From Candidatus Obscuribacterales bacterium (GTDB taxonomy: Bacteria > Cyanobacteriota > Vampirovibrionia > Obscuribacterales > Obscuribacteraceae), in the NCBI GenBank assembly GCA_019637435.1, contig JAHBVO010000001.1:1922001-1986000 (forward strand): a stretch of DNA of 64,000 nt, given 5' to 3'. A program made the position numbers and the translations under genes. The notes below the pieces were generated by a model. It worked only from the letters and a program-made list of their open reading frames with translations. It was not told the origin of the DNA and searched no databases. Each line of letters begins with the position of its first letter. The stretch's first letter is position 1. Shown here in pieces: positions 19,089-27,445 of the stretch.

Positions 19089-19116
19089 ATTCGTAAATCG
19101 ATATCGGTTTACGAAT
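19089..19116. repeat. Palindromic repeat, copy 2
   Basis: A 28-base inverted repeat with one mismatched pair, containing AAATCGATATCGGTTT and extended by ATTCGT at one end and ACGAAT at the other. It begins six bases after the stop of the LRR kinase gene. Confidence 0.88.
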
Positions 19117-19157
19117 GTGAGATTGAGCAAAAAATTACAAGCGCTGAATAAATTAGA

Positions 19158-19183
19158 ATTCTTAACCGATATCGGTTGAGAAT
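19158..19183. repeat. Palindromic repeat, copy 3
   Basis: A 26-base inverted repeat with one mismatched pair: ATTCT on the left, AACCGATATCGGTT in the middle, AGAAT on the right. It ends six bases before the stop of the convergent ROK gene, and lies 41 bases from copy 2. Confidence 0.9.
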
Positions 19184-19188
19184 CTGAG

Positions 19189-20187
19189 CTACTTATTCAG
19201 GTGGAGTAATTCATCTATGACGAACTGAGCCGCGCCGATGATGCCGGCTTGACCGCCGAGTGCGGACTGGCGGATCTCGATTGAGTCGCCGACAGTGGGC
19301 AGGCAATGGTCGATAACCATATCTTCCAGCAAGCGGAAGTCTATGAATTCACTCAGTCCTCCTGTTATAACAAAGCAGTCAGGATTGAGAACGTGAGCCA
19401 AGTTAACTAGCCCGTGGCTCACGTGTTCGTGCCAGCGCTCCACAATTTTCTGAGCCATGAGGTCTCCGTCGGCGGATGCTGCAAAAATTGAGTGCGTGGT
19501 CAATTCAGTTGTTCTTGAAGCCAGTGGCGTTTGCTCATCGGAAACGCCCTCAAGCAGATCCTTTGCTGTTTGAATCAAGCCTCGGCCAGAGCCGTATGCT
19601 TCCCAGCAGTCGAATAGACCGCAGGTACAGAGGCGTTTGTTTTCCATTGCAATTTTGATGTGACCGACTTCTCCGGCTGCCCAATTGGAGCCGCGAAAGA
19701 GTCGTCCGTGAAGAACGATGCCGCCTCCTATTCCTGTACCGAGGGTTACAGTAACGACGCAGCGCTTGCTTCTCAAGCCAGTGACACGAGCTTCTGCGTA
19801 TCCAGCTGCGTTTGCGTCGTTTTCAACATGAACCGGCAGCAATGTTCTCGATTCCATGACCGTTTTCAACTGCGTGCCTGACCAGCCTGGCAGGTTCCCA
19901 GTAGAACCGATGATTTCGCCGGTGTCACCATTTACGATACCAGCTGTCGCTATACCTACGCCTGCGAGCACGTCGGTTCGAAACTTGTTTACTAACTCCA
20001 CCAGTCCGTCGATGATGTTGTCGCGACCGTCCGGAGTGGGGATTTGCTGAGACTCCGTGATTATCTGATTGTCTCGTACGGCGGCCGCCCTGATCTTGGT
20101 TCCGCCGAGATCAATTCCGAGGGCGGGCATATGCGACTTTGCTAAAGTATCTATTTTGTTTGCTTCAACGCCCTTAGCCCTGCTCAT
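19189..20187 (-). CDS. ROK family sugar kinase (glucokinase-like)
   Basis: A 332-residue ROK protein, probably phosphorylating glucose or a related sugar with ATP. The ATP-binding motif GIDLGGTKIRAAAV is near residue 24; the sugar-binding core includes VENDANAAGYAEA with the catalytic Asp; TLGTGIGGGIV follows, then EVGHIKI and the zinc motif CTCGLFDCWE. There is no N-terminal helix-turn-helix, so it is an enzyme and not a ROK repressor. The first 20 residues before MPALGIDLGG are unusual and a start at that second Met is possible. The gene begins two bases after the stop of the LptD-like gene, so they are likely co-transcribed. Exact sugar not determinable from sequence. Confidence 0.85.
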   Translation of the reverse strand: MSRAKGVEANKIDTLAKSHMPALGIDLGGTKIRAAAVRDNQIITESQQIPTPDGRDNIIDGLVELVNKFRTDVLAGVGIATAGIVNGDTGEIIGSTGNLPGWSGTQLKTVMESRTLLPVHVENDANAAGYAEARVTGLRSKRCVVTVTLGTGIGGGIVLHGRLFRGSNWAAGEVGHIKIAMENKRLCTCGLFDCWEAYGSGRGLIQTAKDLLEGVSDEQTPLASRTTELTTHSIFAASADGDLMAQKIVERWHEHVSHGLVNLAHVLNPDCFVITGGLSEFIDFRLLEDMVIDHCLPTVGDSIEIRQSALGGQAGIIGAAQFVIDELLHLNK

Positions 20188-20189
20188 TG

Positions 20190-22298
20190 TTAGATGCCGC
20201 CCAGCTGACCGTGGTCCGGCGCTCCTTTAAGGACTAGTTTATCGAACGGAATTGGTGAGCCGATAAGCACATCAAATCCCAGTCTGTTCATGCCGCGAAT
20301 CATATCGCGAGAAACAAGCACTTTGAAATCTTCAGGACCAATAGCTGCCGATATCGACTTTTGATAGAACAGTTTGTTGTTCAGGTTGTAGCCCAAGCCA
20401 CCGCCGATAGTGAGATATTTGGTGACTTTTATGTCTCCAAAGAGGCTGCAAGAACGTTGTCCCTGGATAAATTGGTCAAAAACGAACGGTGTGCTTCCGC
20501 CAACTTTAGATTGGGTGTAGTTGCCCTGTAGTCGTACACGATTTAAACGCATGTCAAGAATCGGACCGATCTGTCCGAGGGCGCCTTTATCACCGGTCGA
20601 GTAAGCACGGGCTGACACGCCGCCGAAGATATAAGATTTCACTCCCCACTTGTCGTTTCCAACGTTAAATAGAGGATGTGTTACAGCCGTGAGCTGTTCT
20701 TGAATTTTCAAAGCAGATTTGAAGACGGTTGAGGTTTGCGTGCCGCCAAACAGTTCTGCATATTGAGGGTTCAGGTTGATCAACTGCGGGTTATCCTGGT
20801 AGGCGCCAGCGGACGTCCTGAATTTAACCGCGCTGAGAAACGGTACGTTGCCTATCTGGTGACTATCTACGAGCTCAGCGGCCAGCCTGGGTCTTCGGTA
20901 ACCATACATGCCGTCTTCCATGAAGCGGTTAATTCCCGCGTTGAACTTGAAACCTTTGCGAATATTGTAGGCTGCGTCCGCAACCATCAAGTGGTTGACG
21001 GAGCCAGCGGCAATATTGATTTTCGAGCGTTTCCCTTCGTACGAAACTCTACCGGATAGGCCGATGCCGGCACCGTCGTCATTTCTTGTACCGTCAAGAT
21101 TACGTCCGCCAATTTGAAGCATCGGCGACCAACTCAATATTCCTTTCTTGCCCATGGCATGATTGAACTTGGGACCAATGTGCATACCACCGATCTGCAA
21201 GTTATTGGTGATGGAAGGCGAGATCGGAAAAACTACCGTGTTCTCGTTTTTTGAAATATTAGCTGAGAATCTAGGCACTGGGATGTCAAAACTTCCCATT
21301 TGCAGTTTGCCACCAAATACGGTGAGGTTGCCACCATCGGTTTTATACTTTTCGTAAACCATCTTGCGAGCCTTGAACTTGACTGATGGTTTGACCGGCA
21401 CGTATGCGTCGGGGTGGATCATCTTTTGTTGAACTTCAGCAGAATAGCCGATGGGACCAATCATGGTGTTTCGCTGGATGTAGATAGGATCAGGCATGGT
21501 CAACGAACCTTTTCGGAACGCAATGCCTTCATCCGTACCATAACCTTTGCGAGCGACGACTGTGGCGCCGTTAATTTCCGTATCAGGGTTGGTGATTAAG
21601 TACTCGTCTTTGTTTACCTTGAACTTGAAGGCACTGCCAACGGTGACTTGACCGTCGCGGGTGATTCGGACGTTGCCTCGGGCATCGATTTCTTCATTGT
21701 TCTGGTCATAAAGAATCATGTCTGCTTCAAGTTTAGAGTTCTGACCACCTATGATGGCGACAGCGTTACCTGTGCCCAGGAATGTGTTTTTCTCCTGGTC
21801 GAATTCGGTATCGTCCGCGACAATTTGAATCGTTCCTTTGAGGGTAGTGTCTTCGTTTATAGATTCGGCCATTGCCGGATCTTCATCTTCTACATCAACT
21901 TCGACAGAGAACTTGTCAGGGGCGGTCTTCAAAACCGAATTCGGCAGCAATGGAGGACCATCATTAGACTCTTGAGGCGCCACAGTCTTGATGTCGCCAG
22001 TCTCTTCATCCGCTTTTTTTGCGGTATCGGATGCGGTGCTTGGCGTAGTGTCGAGCTTCGGAGTGAGTGGCAACAGCAGGGTGCCACTCGGAGAATCCGT
22101 GCCCGAGGTTGCGCTCAACGCGCCCGGTGGAAGGCTGAGTTGCAACGTTAAAGCCAAAGAGGCTGCCATAGCCGCAGACCGCAAAGTAGTTGCAGAGGTA
22201 AACTCTTTAATGTGTCCGAGGGGAAGTTTGCGACGACCGCCTGTCATCGACGAGCGTTCCCTATTTGTTTTTTTTGAAAGGCAGATTCGGTCTGTCAT
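20190..22298 (-). CDS. LptD/OstA-like outer membrane lipopolysaccharide assembly protein
   Basis: A 702-residue exported protein. After a basic N-terminus and hydrophobic stretch around AAMAASLALTLQLSL comes a disordered Pro/Ser/Thr region, then an OstA/LptA-type jellyroll (about 155-260: GTIQIVADDTEFDQEKNTFLGTGNAVA, then LEADMILYDQNNEEIDARGNVRI), then a beta-rich C-terminal region ending in alternating strands like a barrel. This layout fits LptD of the divergent cyanobacterial type, which inserts lipopolysaccharide into the outer membrane. The ATG at 22298 follows GGAGA; an in-frame ATG at 22247 with AGGGA further upstream is an alternative. lpxC at the window start supports a lipid A pathway. 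The ROK gene follows. Confidence 0.75.
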   Translation of the reverse strand: MTDRICLSKKTNRERSSMTGGRRKLPLGHIKEFTSATTLRSAAMAASLALTLQLSLPPGALSATSGTDSPSGTLLLPLTPKLDTTPSTASDTAKKADEETGDIKTVAPQESNDGPPLLPNSVLKTAPDKFSVEVDVEDEDPAMAESINEDTTLKGTIQIVADDTEFDQEKNTFLGTGNAVAIIGGQNSKLEADMILYDQNNEEIDARGNVRITRDGQVTVGSAFKFKVNKDEYLITNPDTEINGATVVARKGYGTDEGIAFRKGSLTMPDPIYIQRNTMIGPIGYSAEVQQKMIHPDAYVPVKPSVKFKARKMVYEKYKTDGGNLTVFGGKLQMGSFDIPVPRFSANISKNENTVVFPISPSITNNLQIGGMHIGPKFNHAMGKKGILSWSPMLQIGGRNLDGTRNDDGAGIGLSGRVSYEGKRSKINIAAGSVNHLMVADAAYNIRKGFKFNAGINRFMEDGMYGYRRPRLAAELVDSHQIGNVPFLSAVKFRTSAGAYQDNPQLINLNPQYAELFGGTQTSTVFKSALKIQEQLTAVTHPLFNVGNDKWGVKSYIFGGVSARAYSTGDKGALGQIGPILDMRLNRVRLQGNYTQSKVGGSTPFVFDQFIQGQRSCSLFGDIKVTKYLTIGGGLGYNLNNKLFYQKSISAAIGPEDFKVLVSRDMIRGMNRLGFDVLIGSPIPFDKLVLKGAPDHGQLGGI

Positions 22299-22723
22299 TC
22301 AGTCTCCGTTGTGCACCAGCTGTGGTTCCATCGATAGTAATACGGAAAGCGCTGTTTTGCTATAAACATTCGTCACTCTTGGGCTATGACGATGGTGGCT
22401 TCCTCTGGTTCCACGCGATCGCGTCGACTCGCGTTTATTATTGGTTTTTCACAAAACCAAGCGCGGATGTCAACAATGGCTGTCAATACTACATGGATGG
22501 AATCGAGAAGATCAAGCCGAGTAATTTCAGTTACAAGAAGGATGTTCGCAGTTCCCCAATCAACACATGGAAACCTGGGGTAAAAACCGCCCGCAGACTA
22601 CTTCTTGCCATCGAATGATTTGAGATGGCAAAGATGAGAGATTTGTTATCGTCAAGATTATAGTTAAGTTGCCCGGCCGAGCATACCACTGAGCCATTTT
22701 TGGTTTTTAATTGAGCTCATAAC
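22299..22723. other. Intergenic region, no supported gene
   Basis: 425 bases between the divergent LptD-like and Fe-alcohol dehydrogenase genes. It must contain both promoters. Frames inside are short and have no homology I recognise. An RNA gene cannot be excluded by eye, but no tRNA-like cloverleaf or strong terminator is evident. A GCGATCGC octamer (the cyanobacterial HIP1 word) occurs near 22425. Confidence 0.4.
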
Positions 22724-23887
22724 ATGAACACATTTGTATTCCAGTCCCCAACGAAAGTTTGCTTTGGCGAGAACAGTGCTGCCACAGCTTTTGATGTTGT
22801 CAAGGATTTTGGGGGCTCACGTCCCTTATTGTTGACTGACAAATTTCTAGTAGACAACAATCTGATTGATTCGATAATTGACGGTCTGAAAGATGGCGGA
22901 CTGACAGAGCCTTTCGTGTTTTGCGATGTGCCGTCAGACTCTGATGTCGATTGTGTGAATTCAGCCTCGAACTACGCAAAAGAAAATGGCTGCGACTCAA
23001 TCATCGCTGTCGGTGGCGGTTCAGTGATGGACACGGCGAAAGCGACCAACATTTGTCTGTCATTAGGCGGAGATTTGCTCGATTACCAGGGCTTAAACAT
23101 TATCGAGGAACGATTGAGACCCCTGGTCGCCATACCGACTACGGCCGGAACAGGTTCAGAAGTTTCATTTGTCGCTATGATTAAGGATAGGGTTGAGCAC
23201 AGGAAGCTTGTTTTCGGAAGCCGATTTTTAGCTCCGGACGCCGCTATTCTCGACCCGGTTCTGCTGGTGAGCCTGCCTCCCAAGCTCACGGCTGCGACTG
23301 GCTTGGATGCGCTAACTCATTGTCTGGAGGCGCTGGTCGCGAGTGTCACAAACTCAGCGGTTTCTGATGCGTTGGCACTCGAAGCGGCCCGGTTAATCTT
23401 CGATTACCTTCCGCGTGCCACCAAAAACGGTGAGGATATCGAGGCTCGTGGCCAAACGCTCGTGGCCAGCACCATGGCTGGAATCGCGTTTAGCAATTCA
23501 GGGGTAGGAATAGTTCATGCCCTGGCGCATGCAACCGGTGCGAGATTTCAAACTCACCATGGAATTACCAATGCCGTATATCTGCCGCATGGCATGCGCT
23601 TTAACATCGCATATTCAAGTGAGATCTATGGGAAAGTCGCTCGTGCACTTGGTTTTTCAAAGAGTTTGGATGATAATGAAGCTAGTGAGGCGCTCGTCGC
23701 AGCCGTTGAGCAATTACTAGAGGAGGTCGGGCTTCCTAACACTCTGAGGGCAATTGGTGTGCCGGAGATGAAGGACGCGGAGCTGGATGAATGGGTCACT
23801 CTTGTAACTGAGGATCCTGCCATCATTTTCAATCCGCGCGAAGCCACGGCTGAAGACATTATCGCAATTTATAAGAGGGCGTATTAA
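22724..23887 (+). CDS. Iron-containing alcohol dehydrogenase
   Basis: A 387-residue group III (Fe-dependent) alcohol dehydrogenase, a cytoplasmic NAD(P)-linked enzyme that interconverts alcohols and aldehydes. The nucleotide motif GGGSVMDTAK is at 97-106, the second family signature around TTAGTGSEV at 139-147, and the metal ligands are in place: Asp195, His199 (DALTHCLEA), His265 (GIVHALAH) and His279 (HHGITNA). The C-terminal part is a normal all-helical domain. The last base of its stop codon is the first base of the next gene's ATG, so it is coupled to the SCP2 gene. Substrate unknown; butanol, lactaldehyde and propanediol enzymes all share this fold. Confidence 0.9.
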   Translation: MNTFVFQSPTKVCFGENSAATAFDVVKDFGGSRPLLLTDKFLVDNNLIDSIIDGLKDGGLTEPFVFCDVPSDSDVDCVNSASNYAKENGCDSIIAVGGGSVMDTAKATNICLSLGGDLLDYQGLNIIEERLRPLVAIPTTAGTGSEVSFVAMIKDRVEHRKLVFGSRFLAPDAAILDPVLLVSLPPKLTAATGLDALTHCLEALVASVTNSAVSDALALEAARLIFDYLPRATKNGEDIEARGQTLVASTMAGIAFSNSGVGIVHALAHATGARFQTHHGITNAVYLPHGMRFNIAYSSEIYGKVARALGFSKSLDDNEASEALVAAVEQLLEEVGLPNTLRAIGVPEMKDAELDEWVTLVTEDPAIIFNPREATAEDIIAIYKRAY

Positions 23888-24303
23888 TGCCGTTTTTCAG
23901 CAGCACGGAAGAAGTTCAAAAAATCATGGAAGCGCTTTGGACCGAGATTCGCGAGAATCCGGAGATTGCGGCACCACTTCTTGATTCTAAGCTGATAGTT
24001 CGGTTTCATTACCGTGAACCTGAAGGCCGACTGACCATCGACTGTTCCGACGGTCATAATATGCTCATCGTTTGGGGCGAATACGAAAAGAAGCCAACGG
24101 TCGAGATGTTCATGAAAGCTGATATCGCACATCAATTCTGGCTTGGAAATGTAAATGTGCCTGTCTATCTGATCTCAGGGAAAATCGTCGCGAAGGGACC
24201 GGTTAACAAAGCACTTGCGCTACTGCCTGTGGTCAAGCCGGCTTTTCGGATTTACTCTAGTATTTTTGAAGACACTTTGAATCGCCCGCTGATTTCGGCA
24301 TAA
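23887..24303 (+). CDS. SCP2 sterol-binding-domain protein
   Basis: A 138-residue protein with an SCP2-type lipid-binding fold. The typical ending is clear: ADIAHQFWLGNVNVPVYLISGKI, then a GPVNKALALLPVVKP motif before the last helix. Such small SCP2 proteins carry hydrophobic ligands and have no catalytic site. The start codon overlaps the stop of the alcohol dehydrogenase, which suggests that the pair act on the same hydrophobic or long-chain substrate, an inference only. A palindromic repeat lies 15 bases beyond the stop. Confidence 0.8.
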   Translation: MPFFSSTEEVQKIMEALWTEIRENPEIAAPLLDSKLIVRFHYREPEGRLTIDCSDGHNMLIVWGEYEKKPTVEMFMKADIAHQFWLGNVNVPVYLISGKIVAKGPVNKALALLPVVKPAFRIYSSIFEDTLNRPLISA

Positions 24304-24317
24304 CTCTTACGCTGTCA

Positions 24318-24335
24318 TAAACCGATATCGGTTTA
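24318..24335. repeat. Palindromic repeat, copy 4
   Basis: TAAACCGATATCGGTTTA, a perfect 18-base palindrome, 15 bases after the SCP2 gene stop and about 105 bases before the next gene in the same direction. Confidence 0.9.
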
Positions 24336-24440
24336 CGAACGTGTGCGTGCTGAGCGATTTCTTAATCGTGTTTGTCTGGTAATCAAGGCTGCCGAATGGT
24401 AACCTGAGCCTCGGTTTTGTATCAATCGGCGGAGTTGACT

Positions 24441-25559
24441 TTGGCTGGCTCTTCGGCAGGTCTTGTTGTTGCAATCGGAGAACTCGTCGTCGACTGGATT
24501 TCGACTAGCAAAGGCGGCGGCTTCATCGAGTCGAATACTTTTGTCAAAAGTTTGGGGGGAAACGCATCGAACGTAGCAATTGCTCTTTCTCGATTAGGAA
24601 CTCGCTCAAAAATTCTGGCCAAAGTGGGAAACGACATTCATGGCAAGTACCTCGTACATGTGCTTGCGAAAGAAGGTGTTGATACATCCTGCGTTTTCGT
24701 AGATGAAGAAGCTCCAACGGCGCAGTGTTATGTGTTTACCACTCTTGATGAGGACAACACATTTTTAAACTGGCCGCCCGGAAATGCTGCTCAGAGACTC
24801 ACCACAGGTGATATCACTGACGATCGGCTTGTCGGCGCATCGTGTATCCACACGACTGGAATATCATTGTCCCAAGAACCTCGAAGAACCGCAGTCTTAG
24901 CGACCTTAGAGCGGGCTAAACAGCTTGGGATCATGGTCTCGTTTGACGCCAGTTTCCCAACTGGCGAGGGCAAAGGGTCGATTGACGCGCTGGAAACCGC
25001 AGCGTCTCTGGCAGATGTCGTAAAAGTCAATTTACTGGAACTGTTTTTTTGGGCTCGACATATTGGTGCTGAGGTAAGAGATTCTGACCTGGATTTTATC
25101 TCTGCCTATGAGCACCCTCCATCCTCTGGTCAAGAATCTAAAACCGCGTCTGTCGCACCTGACCTATCTGAAAAACGAATAGGTTATCTAGCAAAGAGTT
25201 TGTTCTCAGCGTTCAAACCAAAGATCCTTTTAGTAACGATGGCCCATCACGGCTCGCTGATTCTTACAGCCAATGGCGAGACATGGGGACGTGCGTATGA
25301 GGTGCAAACACTCTCAGGCGTCGGTGCTGGTGACGCCTACATAGCAGGCTTCATTCATGCACTGATGCAGCGAGCAGATGGTTGTGATGTCGTGAACACG
25401 CTAGATTCGCTTACCGCTGAGCAGGTTGAGCGATGCAATAATTTTGCCAGCGCCGTTGGCGCATTGTGTACAACGCATGTTAGCGCCTACGAAGGCCTGC
25501 CAACGCTTCCGGAGGTAGAAGAATTGCTCGCGTTGAACCTTCCCGCAGGAAATCGATAG
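24441..25559 (+). CDS. PfkB family carbohydrate kinase
   Basis: About 372 residues of the ribokinase/PfkB family, which phosphorylates sugars or nucleosides with ATP. Conserved parts include VVAIGELVVDW at the start, the substrate-binding SLGGNASNVAIALSRLG, KVGNDIHGKYL, and the C-terminal catalytic motif SGVGAGDAYIAGF with its anion hole and base Asp. A non-conserved insert with PPSSGQESKTASVAP sits in the middle. No ATG fits: I prefer the TTG at 24441 because GGCGGAG lies six bases before it; a TTG at 24417 would add eight residues without a ribosome site. It could be a fructokinase, but the substrate is open. Confidence 0.83.
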   Translation: MAGSSAGLVVAIGELVVDWISTSKGGGFIESNTFVKSLGGNASNVAIALSRLGTRSKILAKVGNDIHGKYLVHVLAKEGVDTSCVFVDEEAPTAQCYVFTTLDEDNTFLNWPPGNAAQRLTTGDITDDRLVGASCIHTTGISLSQEPRRTAVLATLERAKQLGIMVSFDASFPTGEGKGSIDALETAASLADVVKVNLLELFFWARHIGAEVRDSDLDFISAYEHPPSSGQESKTASVAPDLSEKRIGYLAKSLFSAFKPKILLVTMAHHGSLILTANGETWGRAYEVQTLSGVGAGDAYIAGFIHALMQRADGCDVVNTLDSLTAEQVERCNNFASAVGALCTTHVSAYEGLPTLPEVEELLALNLPAGNR

Positions 25560-25580
25560 AGTCGCGACCTAGACTAAATC

Positions 25581-26681
25581 TCAACAGTGTGAAGCCTGCT
25601 GACCGGCTACTTGCAAAACTTGTGGCGACACATAGGAAAGAACCTCTTTGTTTGTGATCGGGGGCGAAGAAAATATGGCATTGGTGAATCGTCCTTCTCT
25701 CCAGAATTCTCGGTCACTGTGATACCAGTGGAACGACAGATACAGTTGAAGAGCCTTTTGACTGATGCCTTGATATTCATCCGTGATGAACGTGGTTGCT
25801 GATTCTTTCAGATTAGGATCTAAATCGGCGCCAATAACTTTAGGTGTGGGAATGACTGACCTGTACTTGTGTATATATGCTCCTCTTTCAAACAGAAATC
25901 CTGCGATTTCTACCATGGACAAGTTTTCTGAGAAACGTTGAAGCGACTGGTTCGATTTGTACCAGAGATGATCGAAGGCCATCGCCTCTTCATCCATGAT
26001 TCCAAAAAGTTCTTGTTGTTCAGGTGAGAGTTGATCAAAGGAATGCGAATGTTCTTCCATGAGCGAAATAGAAATTATTTCTCCTGTCGTAGAATTTTGT
26101 ACAGTCTTTTTTATAGTCCTCGGCTCGATAAGATTTTTTCCGGAGGCGGGCTTTTGTTCCAGCCTCGGGTGCTGACGCGCCGGTGTCTCGCGACTTCTCT
26201 TTTTGACTACTTCTTTTAATTCGGTGCAGTGAATCTCTTCCAGTGGTTCGTTCGCCATCAGGCGCGTAATCACGATTCCACTTTTTTTGATCATGTTCAA
26301 ACTTGTCGAATAGCACACCGACGAGTGTCTCTCAAACTCACTTGCGTTTACTGAGATACCGTTTTCCATCAAGGAAATTAGAAATAAATATTCAAGTGTC
26401 GACTCTCGCCGCATGCGATTGAAAAATGTTCCTGAAGTAAACGATTGTCTGTGCTTGCACGAGACGCAAGCAATTTTTCTTGTCCCAGCCGTTCTGACAA
26501 AATCGCGCCCCAGACATTTCTTGCAGCGCAGCGAACCGCTCAAAGCCAGGCGTGAATACAACAAATCTTCTCCCTGCTCGATGGATTTAACCTCGCTATC
26601 GAACTTTTCTCGCATTAGCTTGAGAAGTGCTTCCTTGTTCTGGTTGCGCGGAACCGTATTTTTGGAAATTCGCTTTTTCAT
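25581..26681 (-). CDS. Transposase-derived zinc-ribbon protein (IS1595/ISXO2-like N-terminus)
   Basis: A 366-residue protein. Residues 53-82 form a zinc ribbon (Cys53, Cys56, Cys72, Cys75) followed by SFTSGTFFNRMRRESTLEYLFLISLMENGISV, the pattern that in IS1595-family transposases joins the ribbon to the helix-turn-helix part. The catalytic DDE core is not recognisable: the middle is a basic, low-complexity linker and the C-terminal third (TDEYQGISQKALQLYLSFHWYHS) keeps only a faint likeness to the end of such transposases. I see no terminal inverted repeats around the gene. It is therefore more likely a domesticated DNA-binding protein, or an old decayed element, than an active insertion sequence. 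Confidence 0.65.
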   Translation of the reverse strand: MKKRISKNTVPRNQNKEALLKLMREKFDSEVKSIEQGEDLLYSRLALSGSLRCKKCLGRDFVRTAGTRKIACVSCKHRQSFTSGTFFNRMRRESTLEYLFLISLMENGISVNASEFERHSSVCYSTSLNMIKKSGIVITRLMANEPLEEIHCTELKEVVKKRSRETPARQHPRLEQKPASGKNLIEPRTIKKTVQNSTTGEIISISLMEEHSHSFDQLSPEQQELFGIMDEEAMAFDHLWYKSNQSLQRFSENLSMVEIAGFLFERGAYIHKYRSVIPTPKVIGADLDPNLKESATTFITDEYQGISQKALQLYLSFHWYHSDREFWREGRFTNAIFSSPPITNKEVLSYVSPQVLQVAGQQASHC

Positions 26682-27115
26682 AACAGCCCTCCGGTAATAA
26701 AATCTTGAGCTCCTATTTTCTTAAACGTATTTCTGAACCAAAAAGTTCAATCGCACACCCCTCAAAGATGCACAAACTGTCAAGGCCCGTGGAAATTTTA
26801 TTTTTGTGAGGTGTGTCTACTCTCGGTGTTTGCGAACGGTTGAACGAGGTGATCTAGCGCACAACTTCATCTTGCACTGTTGAGCAAGGCGGATTATAAA
26901 AGTTCGCCGTAAAGCACCGAAGCACAAGTTTTTGGTGGTGCCGCATGTGGTATCACATCCGTTTAATTCTTATAGGCAGGATTGGGCTCAAAGAGACCCA
27001 TCATCAACCTCTGATTATTAACCGGATTAAATAAACTTCCGATCAGCCTTCCTGAAAGCCTCACTACATGAGCGATCTAAATGGTGTAATTCCCATGACA
27101 ACGCTAGGAAATATT
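26682..27115. other. Intergenic region, no supported gene
   Basis: Upstream of the transposase-like gene and before the small membrane gene. It contains imperfect inverted sequences (CACACCCCTCA near 26755 and TGAGGTGTGT near 26807) that could frame a regulatory site or be element remnants. A 21-codon frame at 27095-27160 is too short to call. Confidence 0.4.
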
Positions 27116-27143
27116 TTGCATTTTCTTATTTTGGCGCTACACT
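27116..27143 (+). promoter_or_regulatory. Sigma70-type promoter candidate for the small membrane protein
   Basis: TTGCAT at 27116-27121 and TACACT at 27138-27143 are separated by 16 bases. Transcription would begin near 27150, about 30 bases before the ATG of the 50-residue protein, and end at the hairpin at 27353. Confidence 0.5.
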
Positions 27144-27178
27144 GTTTCTACTCACTCTAATGATCGCGGGATCGATCT

Positions 27179-27331
27179 ATGGAACTAATCGCGCAACTCG
27201 TGGACCTTTTCCACGGAATTTCACTGACTATCATTGTTACAATCATCGGCTGCACAATGGCGATGAGTGTTTTCCTTTGGAAAGTTTTGTTTGACTCAGA
27301 TTTCTTCAGCAATTACGACAGGAATTTGTAA
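27179..27331 (+). CDS. Small single-pass membrane protein (50 residues)
   Basis: A short frame below common length cut-offs. The product begins MELIAQLVDLFHG, has one hydrophobic segment at about residues 14-36 (SLTIIVTIIGCTMAMSVFLW) and ends with a polar tail FSNYDRNL. Support comes from the setting: a reasonable promoter lies upstream and a strong Rho-independent terminator begins 22 bases after the stop, so a short transcript covering just this gene is expected. The ribosome site is weak (GCGGGA ten bases before the ATG). Function unknown; small hydrophobic proteins of this kind may be regulators of membrane complexes or toxins. Confidence 0.5.
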   Translation: MELIAQLVDLFHGISLTIIVTIIGCTMAMSVFLWKVLFDSDFFSNYDRNL

Positions 27332-27352
27332 GCTAGGGCTTTATCGTAATGG

Positions 27353-27392
27353 TGAGCGTCTCCACGATCCTAGGAGACGCTCATTTTGGTTT
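27353..27392 (+). terminator. Rho-independent terminator
   Basis: An 11-base stem, TGAGCGTCTCC (27353-27363) with GGAGACGCTCA (27373-27383), a nine-base loop, then a T-rich run (TTTTGGTTTTT). It ends the transcript of the small membrane gene. Confidence 0.85.
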
Positions 27393-27408
27393 TTATATAT
27401 CGAAATTG

Positions 27409-27427
27409 CTAAGCGATATCGGTTTAG
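27409..27427. repeat. Palindromic repeat, copy 5 (degenerate)
   Basis: CTAAGCGATATCGGTTTAG keeps the core CGATATCG and the outer CTAA/TTTAG, but is one base short and has a G for C in the left arm. It lies 19 bases beyond the stop of yedF, and beyond the terminator of the small membrane gene, in a convergent gap. Confidence 0.75.
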
Positions 27428-27445
27428 AAATGAAGACTATTGGCA

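Noticed and set aside
7330..22430. GCGATCGC (HIP1) as an abundant word
   Set aside because: I found only about two copies (near 7332 and 22425), not the high density seen in many cyanobacteria.
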